Shown piece after piece: positions 44,059-52,781 of a DNA stretch of 64,000 nt. The stretch comes from SCUB01 sp041918675 (GTDB taxonomy: Bacteria; Pseudomonadota; Alphaproteobacteria; Rhizobiales; Xanthobacteraceae), in assembly GCA_041918675.1 (NCBI GenBank), contig JAYRVF010000011.1:62001-126000 (forward strand). The letters run 5' to 3'. Below the pieces are notes generated by a model that saw only the letters and a list, made by a program, of their open reading frames with translations, had not been told where the DNA came from and made no database searches. Position 1 is the stretch's first letter. Each line of letters opens with the position of its first letter. The translations under genes and the position numbers were made by a program.

Positions 44059-45654
44059 ATGAAAGAGCGCCTTTATCTGTTCGACACCACGCTGCGCGAC
44101 GGCGCGCAGACCAACGGCGTCGATTTCACCGTGCACGACAAGCGCATCATCGCCGACATGCTCGACGGTCTCGGCATCGACTATGTCGAAGGCGGCTATC
44201 CCGGCGCCAACCCGACCGACACGGAGTTCTTTTCCGCCAAGCCGGCGTTCAAGCACGCGCGCTTCACCGCCTTCGGCATGACGCGCCGGCCGGGCCGCTC
44301 GATCTCCAACGATCCGGGCGTGGCCTCGCTTCTGGGCGCGGACGCCGACGCCATCTGCTACGTCGCCAAGGCATGGGACTACCATGTGCGCGTGGCGCTG
44401 GAGACGACGGGGGAGGAAAACCTCGCCTCGATCCGCGACAGCGTCAAGGCGGCCAGGGACAAGGGCCGCGAGGTGCTGGTCGATTGCGAGCATTTCTTCG
44501 ACGGCTACAAGGCCAATCGGGATTACGCGCTCGCCTGCGCCAAGACGGCGTTTGAGTCCGGCGCGCGCTGGGTCGTGCTGTGCGACACCAATGGCGGCTC
44601 GATGCCGCACGAGATCGAGGAGATCACGCGGGCGGCGGCGCGCGTGGTGCCGGGCGATCATCTCGGCATTCACGCCCACAACGACACCGAGCAGGCGGTC
44701 GCCAATTCGCTGGCGGCGGTGCGCGGCGGCGCGCGCCAGATCCAGGGCTCTCTCAACGGCCTCGGCGAGCGCTGCGGCAACGCCAATCTGTGCTCGATCA
44801 TTCCGACGCTGAAATTGAAGAAGGAGTTCGCGGAGCGCTTCGACACCGGCGTCAGCGACGAGAAGCTCGCCTCGCTCGCGCATGTCTCGCGCGCGCTCGA
44901 CGACGTGCTCAATCGCGCGCCCAACCGCCACGCGCCCTATGTCGGGGAGAGCGCCTTCGTCACCAAGGCCGGCATTCACGCTTCCGCAATTCTCAAGGAG
45001 CCGGAAACCTACGAGCACGTCGCGCCGGAAAAGGTCGGCAACCACCGCAAGGTGCTGGTGTCGGATCAGGCCGGGCGCTCCAACCTGCTCGCCGAGCTCG
45101 CCCGCGCCGGCATCGCCGTCGAGCGCGACGACGCGCGCGTCGGCCGCCTGCTCGACGAGATCAAGGAGCGCGAGTCACAGGGCTACTCCTACGAGTCGGC
45201 CGACGCCTCGTTCGATCTCCTGGCGCGGCGGATACTCGGCCGCGTGCCGGAATATTTCTCCGTCGAGCAGTTCGACGTCAATGTCGAGCAGCGCTACAAC
45301 GCCAGCGGCCAGCGCCTCACGGTTGCGATGGCGGTGGTCAAGGTCAAGGTCGGCGAGGAGACGCTGATTTCGGCGGCCGAGGGCAACGGCCCGGTCAACG
45401 CGCTCGACGTCGCGCTGCGCAAGGATCTCGGCAAGTACCAGCGCTATATCGAGGGCCTGAAGCTGGTCGATTACCGCGTGCGCATCCTCAACGGCGGCAC
45501 CGGCGCGGTGACGCGGGTGCTGATCGAGAGCGAGGACGAGAACGGCGAGCGCTGGACGACGATCGGCGTCTCGCCCAACATCATCGACGCGTCGTTCCAG
45601 GCGTTGATGGATTCGGTGATCTACAAGCTGGTCAAGGTCGACGCGCCGGCCTGA
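44059..45654 (+). CDS. cimA: Citramalate synthase
   Basis: The 531-residue enzyme condenses pyruvate with acetyl-CoA to (R)-citramalate, a threonine-independent entry to isoleucine. It has the DRE-TIM motif DTTLRDG (9-15), GGYPGANPTD, the metal-binding IHAHND and the long C-terminal LeuA-type regulatory domain (about residues 375-520). Length and GGYPGAN favour citramalate over isopropylmalate synthase. The ATG follows GAGAGACCGCCG. Confidence 0.93.
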   Translation: MKERLYLFDTTLRDGAQTNGVDFTVHDKRIIADMLDGLGIDYVEGGYPGANPTDTEFFSAKPAFKHARFTAFGMTRRPGRSISNDPGVASLLGADADAICYVAKAWDYHVRVALETTGEENLASIRDSVKAARDKGREVLVDCEHFFDGYKANRDYALACAKTAFESGARWVVLCDTNGGSMPHEIEEITRAAARVVPGDHLGIHAHNDTEQAVANSLAAVRGGARQIQGSLNGLGERCGNANLCSIIPTLKLKKEFAERFDTGVSDEKLASLAHVSRALDDVLNRAPNRHAPYVGESAFVTKAGIHASAILKEPETYEHVAPEKVGNHRKVLVSDQAGRSNLLAELARAGIAVERDDARVGRLLDEIKERESQGYSYESADASFDLLARRILGRVPEYFSVEQFDVNVEQRYNASGQRLTVAMAVVKVKVGEETLISAAEGNGPVNALDVALRKDLGKYQRYIEGLKLVDYRVRILNGGTGAVTRVLIESEDENGERWTTIGVSPNIIDASFQALMDSVIYKLVKVDAPA

Positions 45655-45682
45655 TCGCCGCCGCGCGTCGCGCCGCGCGCGC

Positions 45683-46288
45683 CTAGAGCATCTTGGCGGT
45701 GTCGGCGTCCATCAGCCGCGCGATCTCCGGCACCTCGGCGAGCGCCTTGCGCAGGCGCGGCAGGATGTCGGCGACCTCGTCGGCGGTGAGCACGTCGACG
45801 GCGAGCCCGGAGCGGATGAACGCGAGTTCGCGCATATGCGCGATGAGGTCGAGCAGCGGTTCCCAGAAGCCATCGATGTTGGCGAGCAGGATCGGCTTGG
45901 CGTGGCGGCCGAGCTGGGCCCATGTCATCTGCTCGACCAGTTCCTCGAGCGTGCCGACGCCGCCGGGCAGGGCGACGAACGCGTCGGCGCGGTCGAACAT
46001 CGCCTGCTTGCGCTCGTGCATGTCGCGGGTGACGATCAGCTCCGGGACGCGGGTGAGCGCGAGCTCGCGCGATTTGAGGAAGTCGGGAATGATCCCGGTG
46101 ACGTGGCCGCCATGGTCGAGCACGGAATTGGCGATCGCGCCCATCAGGCCGATCGAGCCGCCGCCATAGACCAGCCCGACGCCGCTCTCGGCCAGGATCT
46201 TGCCAAGCTGGCGAGCCGACTCCATGAACAAGGGGTTGGTGCCCGGACCGGAGCCGCAATAGACGCAGATGGTGCGCAGTTCGCTCAT
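45683..46288 (-). CDS. LOG-family protein (cytokinin riboside 5'-monophosphate phosphoribohydrolase-like)
   Basis: The 201-residue protein has the Rossmann-type start ICVYCGSGPG, VYGGGSIGLMG and the family signature LPGGVGTLEELVEQMTW (about residues 107-123). Relatives remove ribose 5-phosphate from nucleotide monophosphates. It converges with cimA (28 bp apart). The ATG was chosen where the conserved domain starts. Confidence 0.92.
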   Translation of the reverse strand: MSELRTICVYCGSGPGTNPLFMESARQLGKILAESGVGLVYGGGSIGLMGAIANSVLDHGGHVTGIIPDFLKSRELALTRVPELIVTRDMHERKQAMFDRADAFVALPGGVGTLEELVEQMTWAQLGRHAKPILLANIDGFWEPLLDLIAHMRELAFIRSGLAVDVLTADEVADILPRLRKALAEVPEIARLMDADTAKML

Positions 46289-46546
46289 GAGTGCCGATTT
46301 GGCACCCGCTGGCGGCGCGGTCAAGGTGGCCGGGCGGCGCGCGCCGTACGCCTCGAAGGGGAGGGCGTCCGACCGGTCGGGACTTCGGTCCCGGCCGATC
46401 CTGGCGCGGCGCGAGCAACGCGGCACGGCCTCAGCAATGCAAAAAGAGACGGGCGCCGATGCGTGCGGTTGGCGGCGAAACATCCTATATGACCGTTTGA
46501 AGACGGGATTGGCGGGAATCGGCCTGGTCCCGCGAGGGTTTGGCGC

Positions 46547-48505
46547 ATGGCGCATCATGATCGGTCATCGGCGTCCGGGGAGCGGGCCGGCAAGCAGGAG
46601 AACGGCGCGCTCATCAAGACGCTGGTCGACCTGTGGCCGTTCGTCTGGCCCGGCGATCGCCGCGATCTTCAGCTTCGGGTCATGGGCTCGCTCGCCCTGC
46701 TTGTTGTCGGCAAGCTCGCCACGCTCGCCGTTCCCTTCACCTTCAAATGGGCGACCGACGCGCTGACCGGGCAGGGCTCCGCGCCCGCCCAGCCGGCGAG
46801 CTGGCTCGTCTGGGTGTTCGCCGCGCCGCTGGTGATGACCGTTGCCTATGGCTTGATGCGCATCCTGATGGCCGTGTTCACGCAGGTGCGCGACGGCCTG
46901 TTCGCCAAGGTCGCGATGAACGCGGTGCGCAAGCTCGCGCATCTGACCTTCGTGCACATGCACCAATTGTCGCTGCGCTTCCATCTCGAGCGCAAGACCG
47001 GCGGCCTGACGCGCGTGCTGGAGCGCGGCCGCACCGGCATCGAGATCATCGTGCGCATGCTGATCCTGCAATTGATGCCGACCGTGATCGAGCTGGCGCT
47101 GATCGTCGGCGTCCTGCTCTACCAGTTCGACTGGCGCTATGTCCTGGTCACGCTCGTTACCGTGGCGGTCTATATGTATTTCACCTACGCCGCGACCGAA
47201 TGGCGCATCGAAATTCGCCGGCGCATGAACGAGTCCGACACCGACGCCAACACCAAGGCGATCGACTCGCTCCTGAACTACGAGACGGTGAAGTATTTCG
47301 GCGCCGAGGAACGCGAGGCGGCGCGCTACGACCGCTCGATGGAGGGCTACGAGAAGGCGAGCGTGAAGACCTACACCTCGCTCGCGGTCCTCAATACCGG
47401 CCAGGCGATCATTTTCACCTTCGGCCTGACGGCGGCGATGGCGATGTGCGCGATCGGCATCCGCGAGGGAACCAACACCATCGGCGACTTCGTGATGATC
47501 AACGCGATGATGATCCAGCTCTACATGCCGCTCAATTTCATGGGCATGGTCTATCGCGAGATCAAGCAGGCGCTGATCGACATCGAGAAGATGTTCTCGA
47601 TCCTGTCGCTCAATCCCGAGATCGGCGACCGGCCGGGCGCGCGGCCGCTGCGGGTGATCGACGGCGTGATCCGTTTCGAGAACGTCACCTTCGCCTACGA
47701 GCCGGAACGGCCGATCCTGAAAGGGCTCGATTTCGCGGTGCCGGCCGGGCGCACCGTCGCCGTGGTCGGCCCGTCGGGCGCGGGCAAGTCGACCATCTCG
47801 CGGCTGCTGTTCCGCTTCTACGACATCGAGGGCGGCCGCATCACCATCGATGGGCAGGATATCCGCGAGGTGACGCAGGCCTCGCTGCGCGCGGCGATCG
47901 GCATGGTGCCGCAGGACACCGTGCTGTTCAACGACACCATCCGCTACAACATCCGTTATGGGCGCTGGGACGCGACCGACGCCGAGGTCGAGGAAGCCGC
48001 GCGTCTCGCGCAGATCGACAACTTCATCCGCGTGTCGCCGTCCGGCTATGAAACCGAGGTCGGCGAGCGCGGCCTCAAGCTTTCCGGCGGCGAGAAGCAG
48101 CGCGTGGCGATCGCGCGCACCATTCTCAAATCGCCGCCGATCCTGGTGCTGGACGAGGCGACCTCCGCGCTCGACAGCCACACCGAGAAGGAAATCCAGG
48201 ACGCGCTCGAGGGCGTGTCGCGAAATCGCACCACGCTGGTGATCGCCCATCGGCTTTCCACCATCATCGGCGCCGACGAGATCATCGTCCTCGACCAGGG
48301 CCAGATCGCCGAGCGAGGCCGGCATCAGGATCTGCTGGCGCGCGGCGGGCTTTACGCCAGCATGTGGAACCGCCAGCGCGAGGCCGAGGAGGCGCGCGAG
48401 AAGCTGGCGTTGGCGGGCGAGGACGTCGAGCCGCGCGAAAGCCAGCGGCCGGAGATCATGGAAGCGGCCGCGAAGGCCGTTGGCGAGCCCGTCGCCGTCA
48501 AATAG
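46547..48505 (+). CDS. Atm1/HMT1-like ABC exporter (fused permease-ATPase)
   Basis: The 652-residue half-transporter has six membrane helices (about residues 40-340) and an ATP-binding domain with Walker A GPSGAGKST, the signature LSGGEKQR, Walker B ILVLDEATSA and the H-loop IAHRLSTI. Residues NYETVKYFG and the SLLNYE region are typical for the Atm1/ABCB6-7 group, which exports glutathione-linked metals or sulfur species. It precedes psd and pssA on the same strand, a common order in Hyphomicrobiales. Confidence 0.9.
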   Translation: MAHHDRSSASGERAGKQENGALIKTLVDLWPFVWPGDRRDLQLRVMGSLALLVVGKLATLAVPFTFKWATDALTGQGSAPAQPASWLVWVFAAPLVMTVAYGLMRILMAVFTQVRDGLFAKVAMNAVRKLAHLTFVHMHQLSLRFHLERKTGGLTRVLERGRTGIEIIVRMLILQLMPTVIELALIVGVLLYQFDWRYVLVTLVTVAVYMYFTYAATEWRIEIRRRMNESDTDANTKAIDSLLNYETVKYFGAEEREAARYDRSMEGYEKASVKTYTSLAVLNTGQAIIFTFGLTAAMAMCAIGIREGTNTIGDFVMINAMMIQLYMPLNFMGMVYREIKQALIDIEKMFSILSLNPEIGDRPGARPLRVIDGVIRFENVTFAYEPERPILKGLDFAVPAGRTVAVVGPSGAGKSTISRLLFRFYDIEGGRITIDGQDIREVTQASLRAAIGMVPQDTVLFNDTIRYNIRYGRWDATDAEVEEAARLAQIDNFIRVSPSGYETEVGERGLKLSGGEKQRVAIARTILKSPPILVLDEATSALDSHTEKEIQDALEGVSRNRTTLVIAHRLSTIIGADEIIVLDQGQIAERGRHQDLLARGGLYASMWNRQREAEEAREKLALAGEDVEPRESQRPEIMEAAAKAVGEPVAVK

Positions 48506-48598
48506 ATGCCATCGGAATTTGCCCGCCCATGGGGAATTCCCCCGCGCGCGGAAATCGGGTAGGGCAGTGCTGCTTCAATCGCCAGGCCGGAACCCGCC

Positions 48599-49297
48599 AT
48601 GTCCATCGTTCGCTCCATCTCCGCCCAGATCCCGCCGGTTCATCCGGAGGGCTATCCCTTCATCGGCGGCTTCGCGCTGGCGAGCCTCGTCCTGTTCTGG
48701 ATCTGGGGACCGCTCGGCTGGATCGGCTGCGGCCTGACGGTGTGGTGCGCGCTATTCTTCCGCGACCCGAAACGCGTCACCCCGATCCGCGAGGGACTTG
48801 TCGTGTCGCCCGCCGACGGCCGCGTCTCGCTGATCACGCAGGCGATCCCGCCGGCGGAAATGGACATGGGCACGCGGCCGCTGCCGCGCGTGTCGATTTT
48901 CATGAGCGTGTTCAATTGTCACGTCAATCGCAGCCCGGTGAGCGGGCGCGTCGAGCGCGTCATCTATCGCGCGGGCAAGTTCATCAATGCCGAGCTCGAC
49001 AAGGCGAGCGAGGACAATGAGCGCAATTCGCTGGTCATCTCCACGCCGGCGGGCAATGTCGGCGTGGTCCAGATCGCCGGCCTGGTCGCGCGGCGGATCG
49101 TCTCCTTCGTCAAGGACGGCCAATCGCTGACCATGGGCGAGCGCTTCGGCCTCATCCGCTTCGGCTCGCGGCTCGATGTCTATCTTCCCGAGGGGGCCAA
49201 GCCGTTGGTCGCCGAAGGACAGACCGCGATCGCCGGCGAAACCGTGCTCGCCGACTTCCGCGCCGGCGACGGCGGACGTAGCTACCGCCTCGACTGA
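48599..49297 (+). CDS. psd: Phosphatidylserine decarboxylase proenzyme
   Basis: The 232-residue protein is the short alphaproteobacterial Psd. It keeps VVSPADGRVS, FMSVFNCHVNRSPVSG and, near residue 187, RFGSR, where cleavage before Ser makes the pyruvoyl group. It forms phosphatidylethanolamine in the membrane from the product of PssA, the next gene. Confidence 0.95.
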   Translation: MSIVRSISAQIPPVHPEGYPFIGGFALASLVLFWIWGPLGWIGCGLTVWCALFFRDPKRVTPIREGLVVSPADGRVSLITQAIPPAEMDMGTRPLPRVSIFMSVFNCHVNRSPVSGRVERVIYRAGKFINAELDKASEDNERNSLVISTPAGNVGVVQIAGLVARRIVSFVKDGQSLTMGERFGLIRFGSRLDVYLPEGAKPLVAEGQTAIAGETVLADFRAGDGGRSYRLD

Positions 49298-49358
49298 GCG
49301 CCGACCCGGCCGGTTGGGGCTAGGAATAGGGGGCGCGTCTCTATATATCTAGCTGGCG

Positions 49359-50237
49359 ATGAGCGACTTTAACGAGCGCAGGGCATTTGAGTTCCGCCGG
49401 CCGCGGTTTCGCAAGATTCCGGTGCGGATGTTGGTGCCCAATATCATCACCCTTCTCGCCATCGTCGCCGGCCTGACCGCGATCCGCCTGTCCACCGAAG
49501 GGCGGTTCGAGCTCGCGCTCGGCGCGATCGTCTTCGCCGCGCTGCTCGACGGCATCGACGGGCGCATCGCGCGTCTGATCAAGGGCCAATCGAAATTCGG
49601 GGCCGAACTCGACAGCCTCGCCGACTTCGTCAATTTCGGCGTCGCGCCCGGGCTCATTCTCTATTTCTGGCAGCTCCACGCGCTCGGCAATGTCGGCTGG
49701 ATCGCAGCGATGGTGTTCGCCATCAGCGCCGGGCTGAGGCTCGCGCGATTCAACGCCACGATGGACGACCCCGACCGCCCGGCCGACGCGGCGAATTACT
49801 TCACCGGCGTTCCCGCGCCCGCCGGCGCGATCACCGTGCTGCTGCCGATGTATCTCGCCTTTCTGGGCCTGCCGCACGCGCCCTCGTCGATCGTCGCGAT
49901 CTACATGCTCGCGATCGCCGCGCTGATGGTCTCGCGCCTGCCGGTATTCTCGGGCAAGCGCGCCGGCTCCCGCGTGCCGCGCGACATGGTGCCGGCGATC
50001 ATCATCTTCACGGTGCTGTTCATCGCGCTGCTGGTGAGCTACCCGTGGTACGTGCTCTCGATCGGATCGGTGCTGTATCTTGCGAGCCTGCCGCTCGGCT
50101 GGGTGTCCCGCCGCAAGCAGGAGAAGAAGGCGGCCGAGGCGAAGGCTTCCGCGAATCAGCCGCCGATGAGCGAGAACACCATGCCGCCGCCGCTCGCCCC
50201 CACCGGGGACGAGGACAGGCCGCCGCGCCTCAATTGA
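49359..50237 (+). CDS. pssA: CDP-diacylglycerol-serine O-phosphatidyltransferase
   Basis: The 292-residue membrane enzyme has the CDP-alcohol phosphotransferase motif DGIDGRIARL...SKFGAELDSLAD (about residues 66-91) and around eight hydrophobic helices; the C-terminal 45 residues are a soluble Pro-rich tail. It makes phosphatidylserine, which Psd then decarboxylates. It lies 61 bp after psd. Confidence 0.95.
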   Translation: MSDFNERRAFEFRRPRFRKIPVRMLVPNIITLLAIVAGLTAIRLSTEGRFELALGAIVFAALLDGIDGRIARLIKGQSKFGAELDSLADFVNFGVAPGLILYFWQLHALGNVGWIAAMVFAISAGLRLARFNATMDDPDRPADAANYFTGVPAPAGAITVLLPMYLAFLGLPHAPSSIVAIYMLAIAALMVSRLPVFSGKRAGSRVPRDMVPAIIIFTVLFIALLVSYPWYVLSIGSVLYLASLPLGWVSRRKQEKKAAEAKASANQPPMSENTMPPPLAPTGDEDRPPRLN

Positions 50238-50285
50238 GCCTCGACCGAGCCTCGACCGAGCGTCGAGTGGCGCGCGGCCGAGGAA

Positions 50286-50738
50286 CTACCGTCGCAAGGT
50301 GATGGGCTGGTTCGCGGCCGTGCGTCCCTCGAAGGCGCCCTTGTCGACCGCGGACATTCTCACCAGCACCTGTCCGGTGTGATCGCGCACGGCAAGACCG
50401 GTTTCCTCGTAGGTCCATTTCCGGCTGGTGAAGAAGCTGAACGGGCAGCCGCCCGCCGGCGCGATCGTGCCCTCGCTCGCATTGCCCGTCGCGGCGAAGG
50501 TCATGACGCAGGAGCCCGCGCCGGGCGAGGCGAGCGTCCATTTGCCGGCCATGTCGAATGGGGCGGGCGAGAGCACCGGTGGGGCGTCGCCGGTCGCGTC
50601 GCCCGCCGAGGCGGAGGAATCGCGTGCCGGGTCGGTCGACGAGCCGATCAGCCCGGACAGGCGCTCATAGGAGCAGCCGGCGAGCATCAGCGCGGCCAGG
50701 ATGGGCACAAAGGCACGGGACGCGCGGTTGTCGACCAT
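50286..50738 (-). CDS. Omp19/AprI-Inh family lipoprotein
   Basis: The 150-residue protein has a lipobox LAGC (about residues 19-22), a Ser/Ala-rich linker and a C-terminal beta-barrel domain: MAGKWTLASPGAGSC ... GGCPFSFFTSRKW. This matches the AprI/Inh protease-inhibitor family, which includes Brucella Omp19. It is probably an outer-membrane lipoprotein inhibiting metalloproteases or host proteases. Confidence 0.85.
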   Translation of the reverse strand: MVDNRASRAFVPILAALMLAGCSYERLSGLIGSSTDPARDSSASAGDATGDAPPVLSPAPFDMAGKWTLASPGAGSCVMTFAATGNASEGTIAPAGGCPFSFFTSRKWTYEETGLAVRDHTGQVLVRMSAVDKGAFEGRTAANQPITLRR

Positions 50739-51006
50739 GAATACCGGATAGCGGCTGGGGCGCCAAAACGGAAGCCCGACTGACAGACAAGTTCCTATTG
50801 GTTACCAGAGTGTTGAAAATTTGACGAATTTCGCCCAATTCGCGCCCGCGCGCGGCCTCGCCATGCGCCGCGCGCGGCCACCTCATGCGATCGGCGCGTT
50901 TGCGGCGTGCCAAGGGTTAGCCTTTACGCGACATTAATGGCGTCGGCGCTAGGTTGATTTCGCGCTCCAGGAGGGGTCGCGCGCGCCAGTTGCGTCGGAG
51001 TTTTTC

Positions 51007-51780
51007 ATGGACATTACCACCGGCATTGGCCTTGCCGCCGGAGTCATCGTCATCGCCACCCTGATCCTGATGGGCGGCGATTTTCGGATGTTTTACGACG
51101 TTCACGCCGTCATCATCATCGGCGGCGGTTCGCTGGCGGCCACGCTTATCCGCTTCCCGATGGTCGCGATGCTCCACGGCCTGCCGCTGGGGATGAAATT
51201 CGCCTTCACCATGCGTTCGACCACCTCGCGCGAACTCGTTGACGAGATCGCGGGGCTGGCCGAAATCGCGCGCAAGCAGGGGCCGGTCGGACTTGAAAAG
51301 GTCGAGACCGAGGACGCGTTCCTGGCCAAGGGCATCCGCTTCGTCGCCGACGGTTACGACGCCGATTTCATCCGCGACAATCTCGAGCGCGACCGCGACA
51401 ATTTCCTCACCCATCTCGACGAGGGCCAGAAGATCTATCGCGCGATCGGCGATTGCGCGCCGGCCTTCGGCATGATCGGCACGCTGATCGGCATGGTGCA
51501 GATGTTCGCCAACATGACCGATCCGTCCAAGCTCGGGCCGTTCATGGCGGTCGCGCTGCTCGCCACGCTTTACGGGGCGCTGGTGGCGAACCTGTTCTGC
51601 CTTCCGATCGCCGACAAGCTGCACGTCAAGCTGGTCGAGGAGGAGGTCAACCGCACGCTGATCATCGACGGCATCCTGATGATCCGCGAATCCAAGTCGC
51701 CGACGCTGGTGCGCGAGATGCTGCTCGCCTACCTGCCGGAGTCGCATCGGCACGAGGCGGCCGAGCCGGTGCCGGCGTAA
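51007..51780 (+). CDS. MotA/PomA-type flagellar motor stator protein
   Basis: The 257-residue protein has four membrane helices and the MotA/TolQ/ExbB proton-channel domain, with IGDCAPAFGMIGTLIGMVQMF (about residues 147-167) and LYGALVANLFCLPIADKL. It resembles the PomA/MotC group more than the classical rhizobial MotA. It pairs with the MotB-type protein 27 bp downstream. Ion choice (H+ or Na+) cannot be told. A CGGAG site precedes the ATG. Confidence 0.88.
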   Translation: MDITTGIGLAAGVIVIATLILMGGDFRMFYDVHAVIIIGGGSLAATLIRFPMVAMLHGLPLGMKFAFTMRSTTSRELVDEIAGLAEIARKQGPVGLEKVETEDAFLAKGIRFVADGYDADFIRDNLERDRDNFLTHLDEGQKIYRAIGDCAPAFGMIGTLIGMVQMFANMTDPSKLGPFMAVALLATLYGALVANLFCLPIADKLHVKLVEEEVNRTLIIDGILMIRESKSPTLVREMLLAYLPESHRHEAAEPVPA

Positions 51781-51807
51781 TTCCGGCGCGAAGGGGAACG
51801 CGGGGCG

Positions 51808-52632
51808 ATGGCGAAGAAACGCGGAGGGGCTCACGGCGGGCACGGCTGGTTCGTGACCTTCGCCGATCTCATGGGCCTCCTGATGAGTTTCTTCGTGATG
51901 CTGGTGGCGTTCTCGAACCAGGACCAGCAGAAGCTGAAAATCGTCGCCGGCTCGATGCGCGACGCCTTCGGCGTGCAGACGGAGCAGCGGTTCTCCGGCA
52001 TTATCGAGTCCGATGGGTTGCCGACCCGGCCCAAGCTGAAGAACGCCGCGCAGATCCAGCCGGAGGATGCGTCCAACACGCCGACGCCCGACGAGCAGGA
52101 CCGCAACAAGGAGCAGGGCGCCAAGCTCAAGGTCGACCGCGAATTCGCGCTCGCATCCGCCTCGCTGCGCCAGGCGTTGCAGGACCTTCCCGAACTGACC
52201 GAGATGTCGAAGCACATCATGTTCGAGGAAACCAAGCAGGGCCTCAATCTCGAAATCGTCGACCAGGACGGCCGGTCGATGTTTCCCGAAGGGTCGAAGG
52301 AACCTTATGAGCGCACGCGCCTCCTGATCCAGAAGCTCGCCGGCCCGCTCAAGGCGACGCCCTTGCGCGTGGCGATCATCGGCCATACGGCCGCGACCCT
52401 GACCCCGCCGCGTTCCGACTACTCGCCGTTCGACCTGTCGGCGGACCGGGCCAATGCGGTGCGCCAGATCCTGGCGCGGGAGGGGCTTCCGGCGAGCCAC
52501 GTCTTCATGGTGGCGGGCAAGGCCGACACCCAGCCTCTGTTCCCGGACGATCCGTATCTGTCGGCCAACCGCCGCGTCACGATCTCGCTGATGCGCGACG
52601 AGCCGCCGCTGCCGCCGAACCTGATGCCGTAG
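51808..52632 (+). CDS. MotB-type OmpA-domain stator protein
   Basis: The 274-residue protein has one N-terminal membrane helix with the ion-carrying Asp in FADLMGLLMSFFVMLVAF (about residues 18-35), a linker and plug of about 100 residues, and a C-terminal OmpA peptidoglycan-binding domain (LSADRANAVRQIL, ANRRVTISLM). It anchors the MotA-type partner to the cell wall. No other flagellar gene lies in the window. Confidence 0.9.
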   Translation: MAKKRGGAHGGHGWFVTFADLMGLLMSFFVMLVAFSNQDQQKLKIVAGSMRDAFGVQTEQRFSGIIESDGLPTRPKLKNAAQIQPEDASNTPTPDEQDRNKEQGAKLKVDREFALASASLRQALQDLPELTEMSKHIMFEETKQGLNLEIVDQDGRSMFPEGSKEPYERTRLLIQKLAGPLKATPLRVAIIGHTAATLTPPRSDYSPFDLSADRANAVRQILAREGLPASHVFMVAGKADTQPLFPDDPYLSANRRVTISLMRDEPPLPPNLMP

Positions 52633-52781
52633 GAACGCGCCCTGCGGATGCCGGTGTTTAAATACCGATTTCGATTGACAGCGATCCCCAATATTGATCC
52701 GATGTGCAATGTATCCTCGGGGTCTTCGGTGCTATAAGCCCGTCCCGCGCAGCATTGCGACGCAGCAACGGACCCAGTCTC

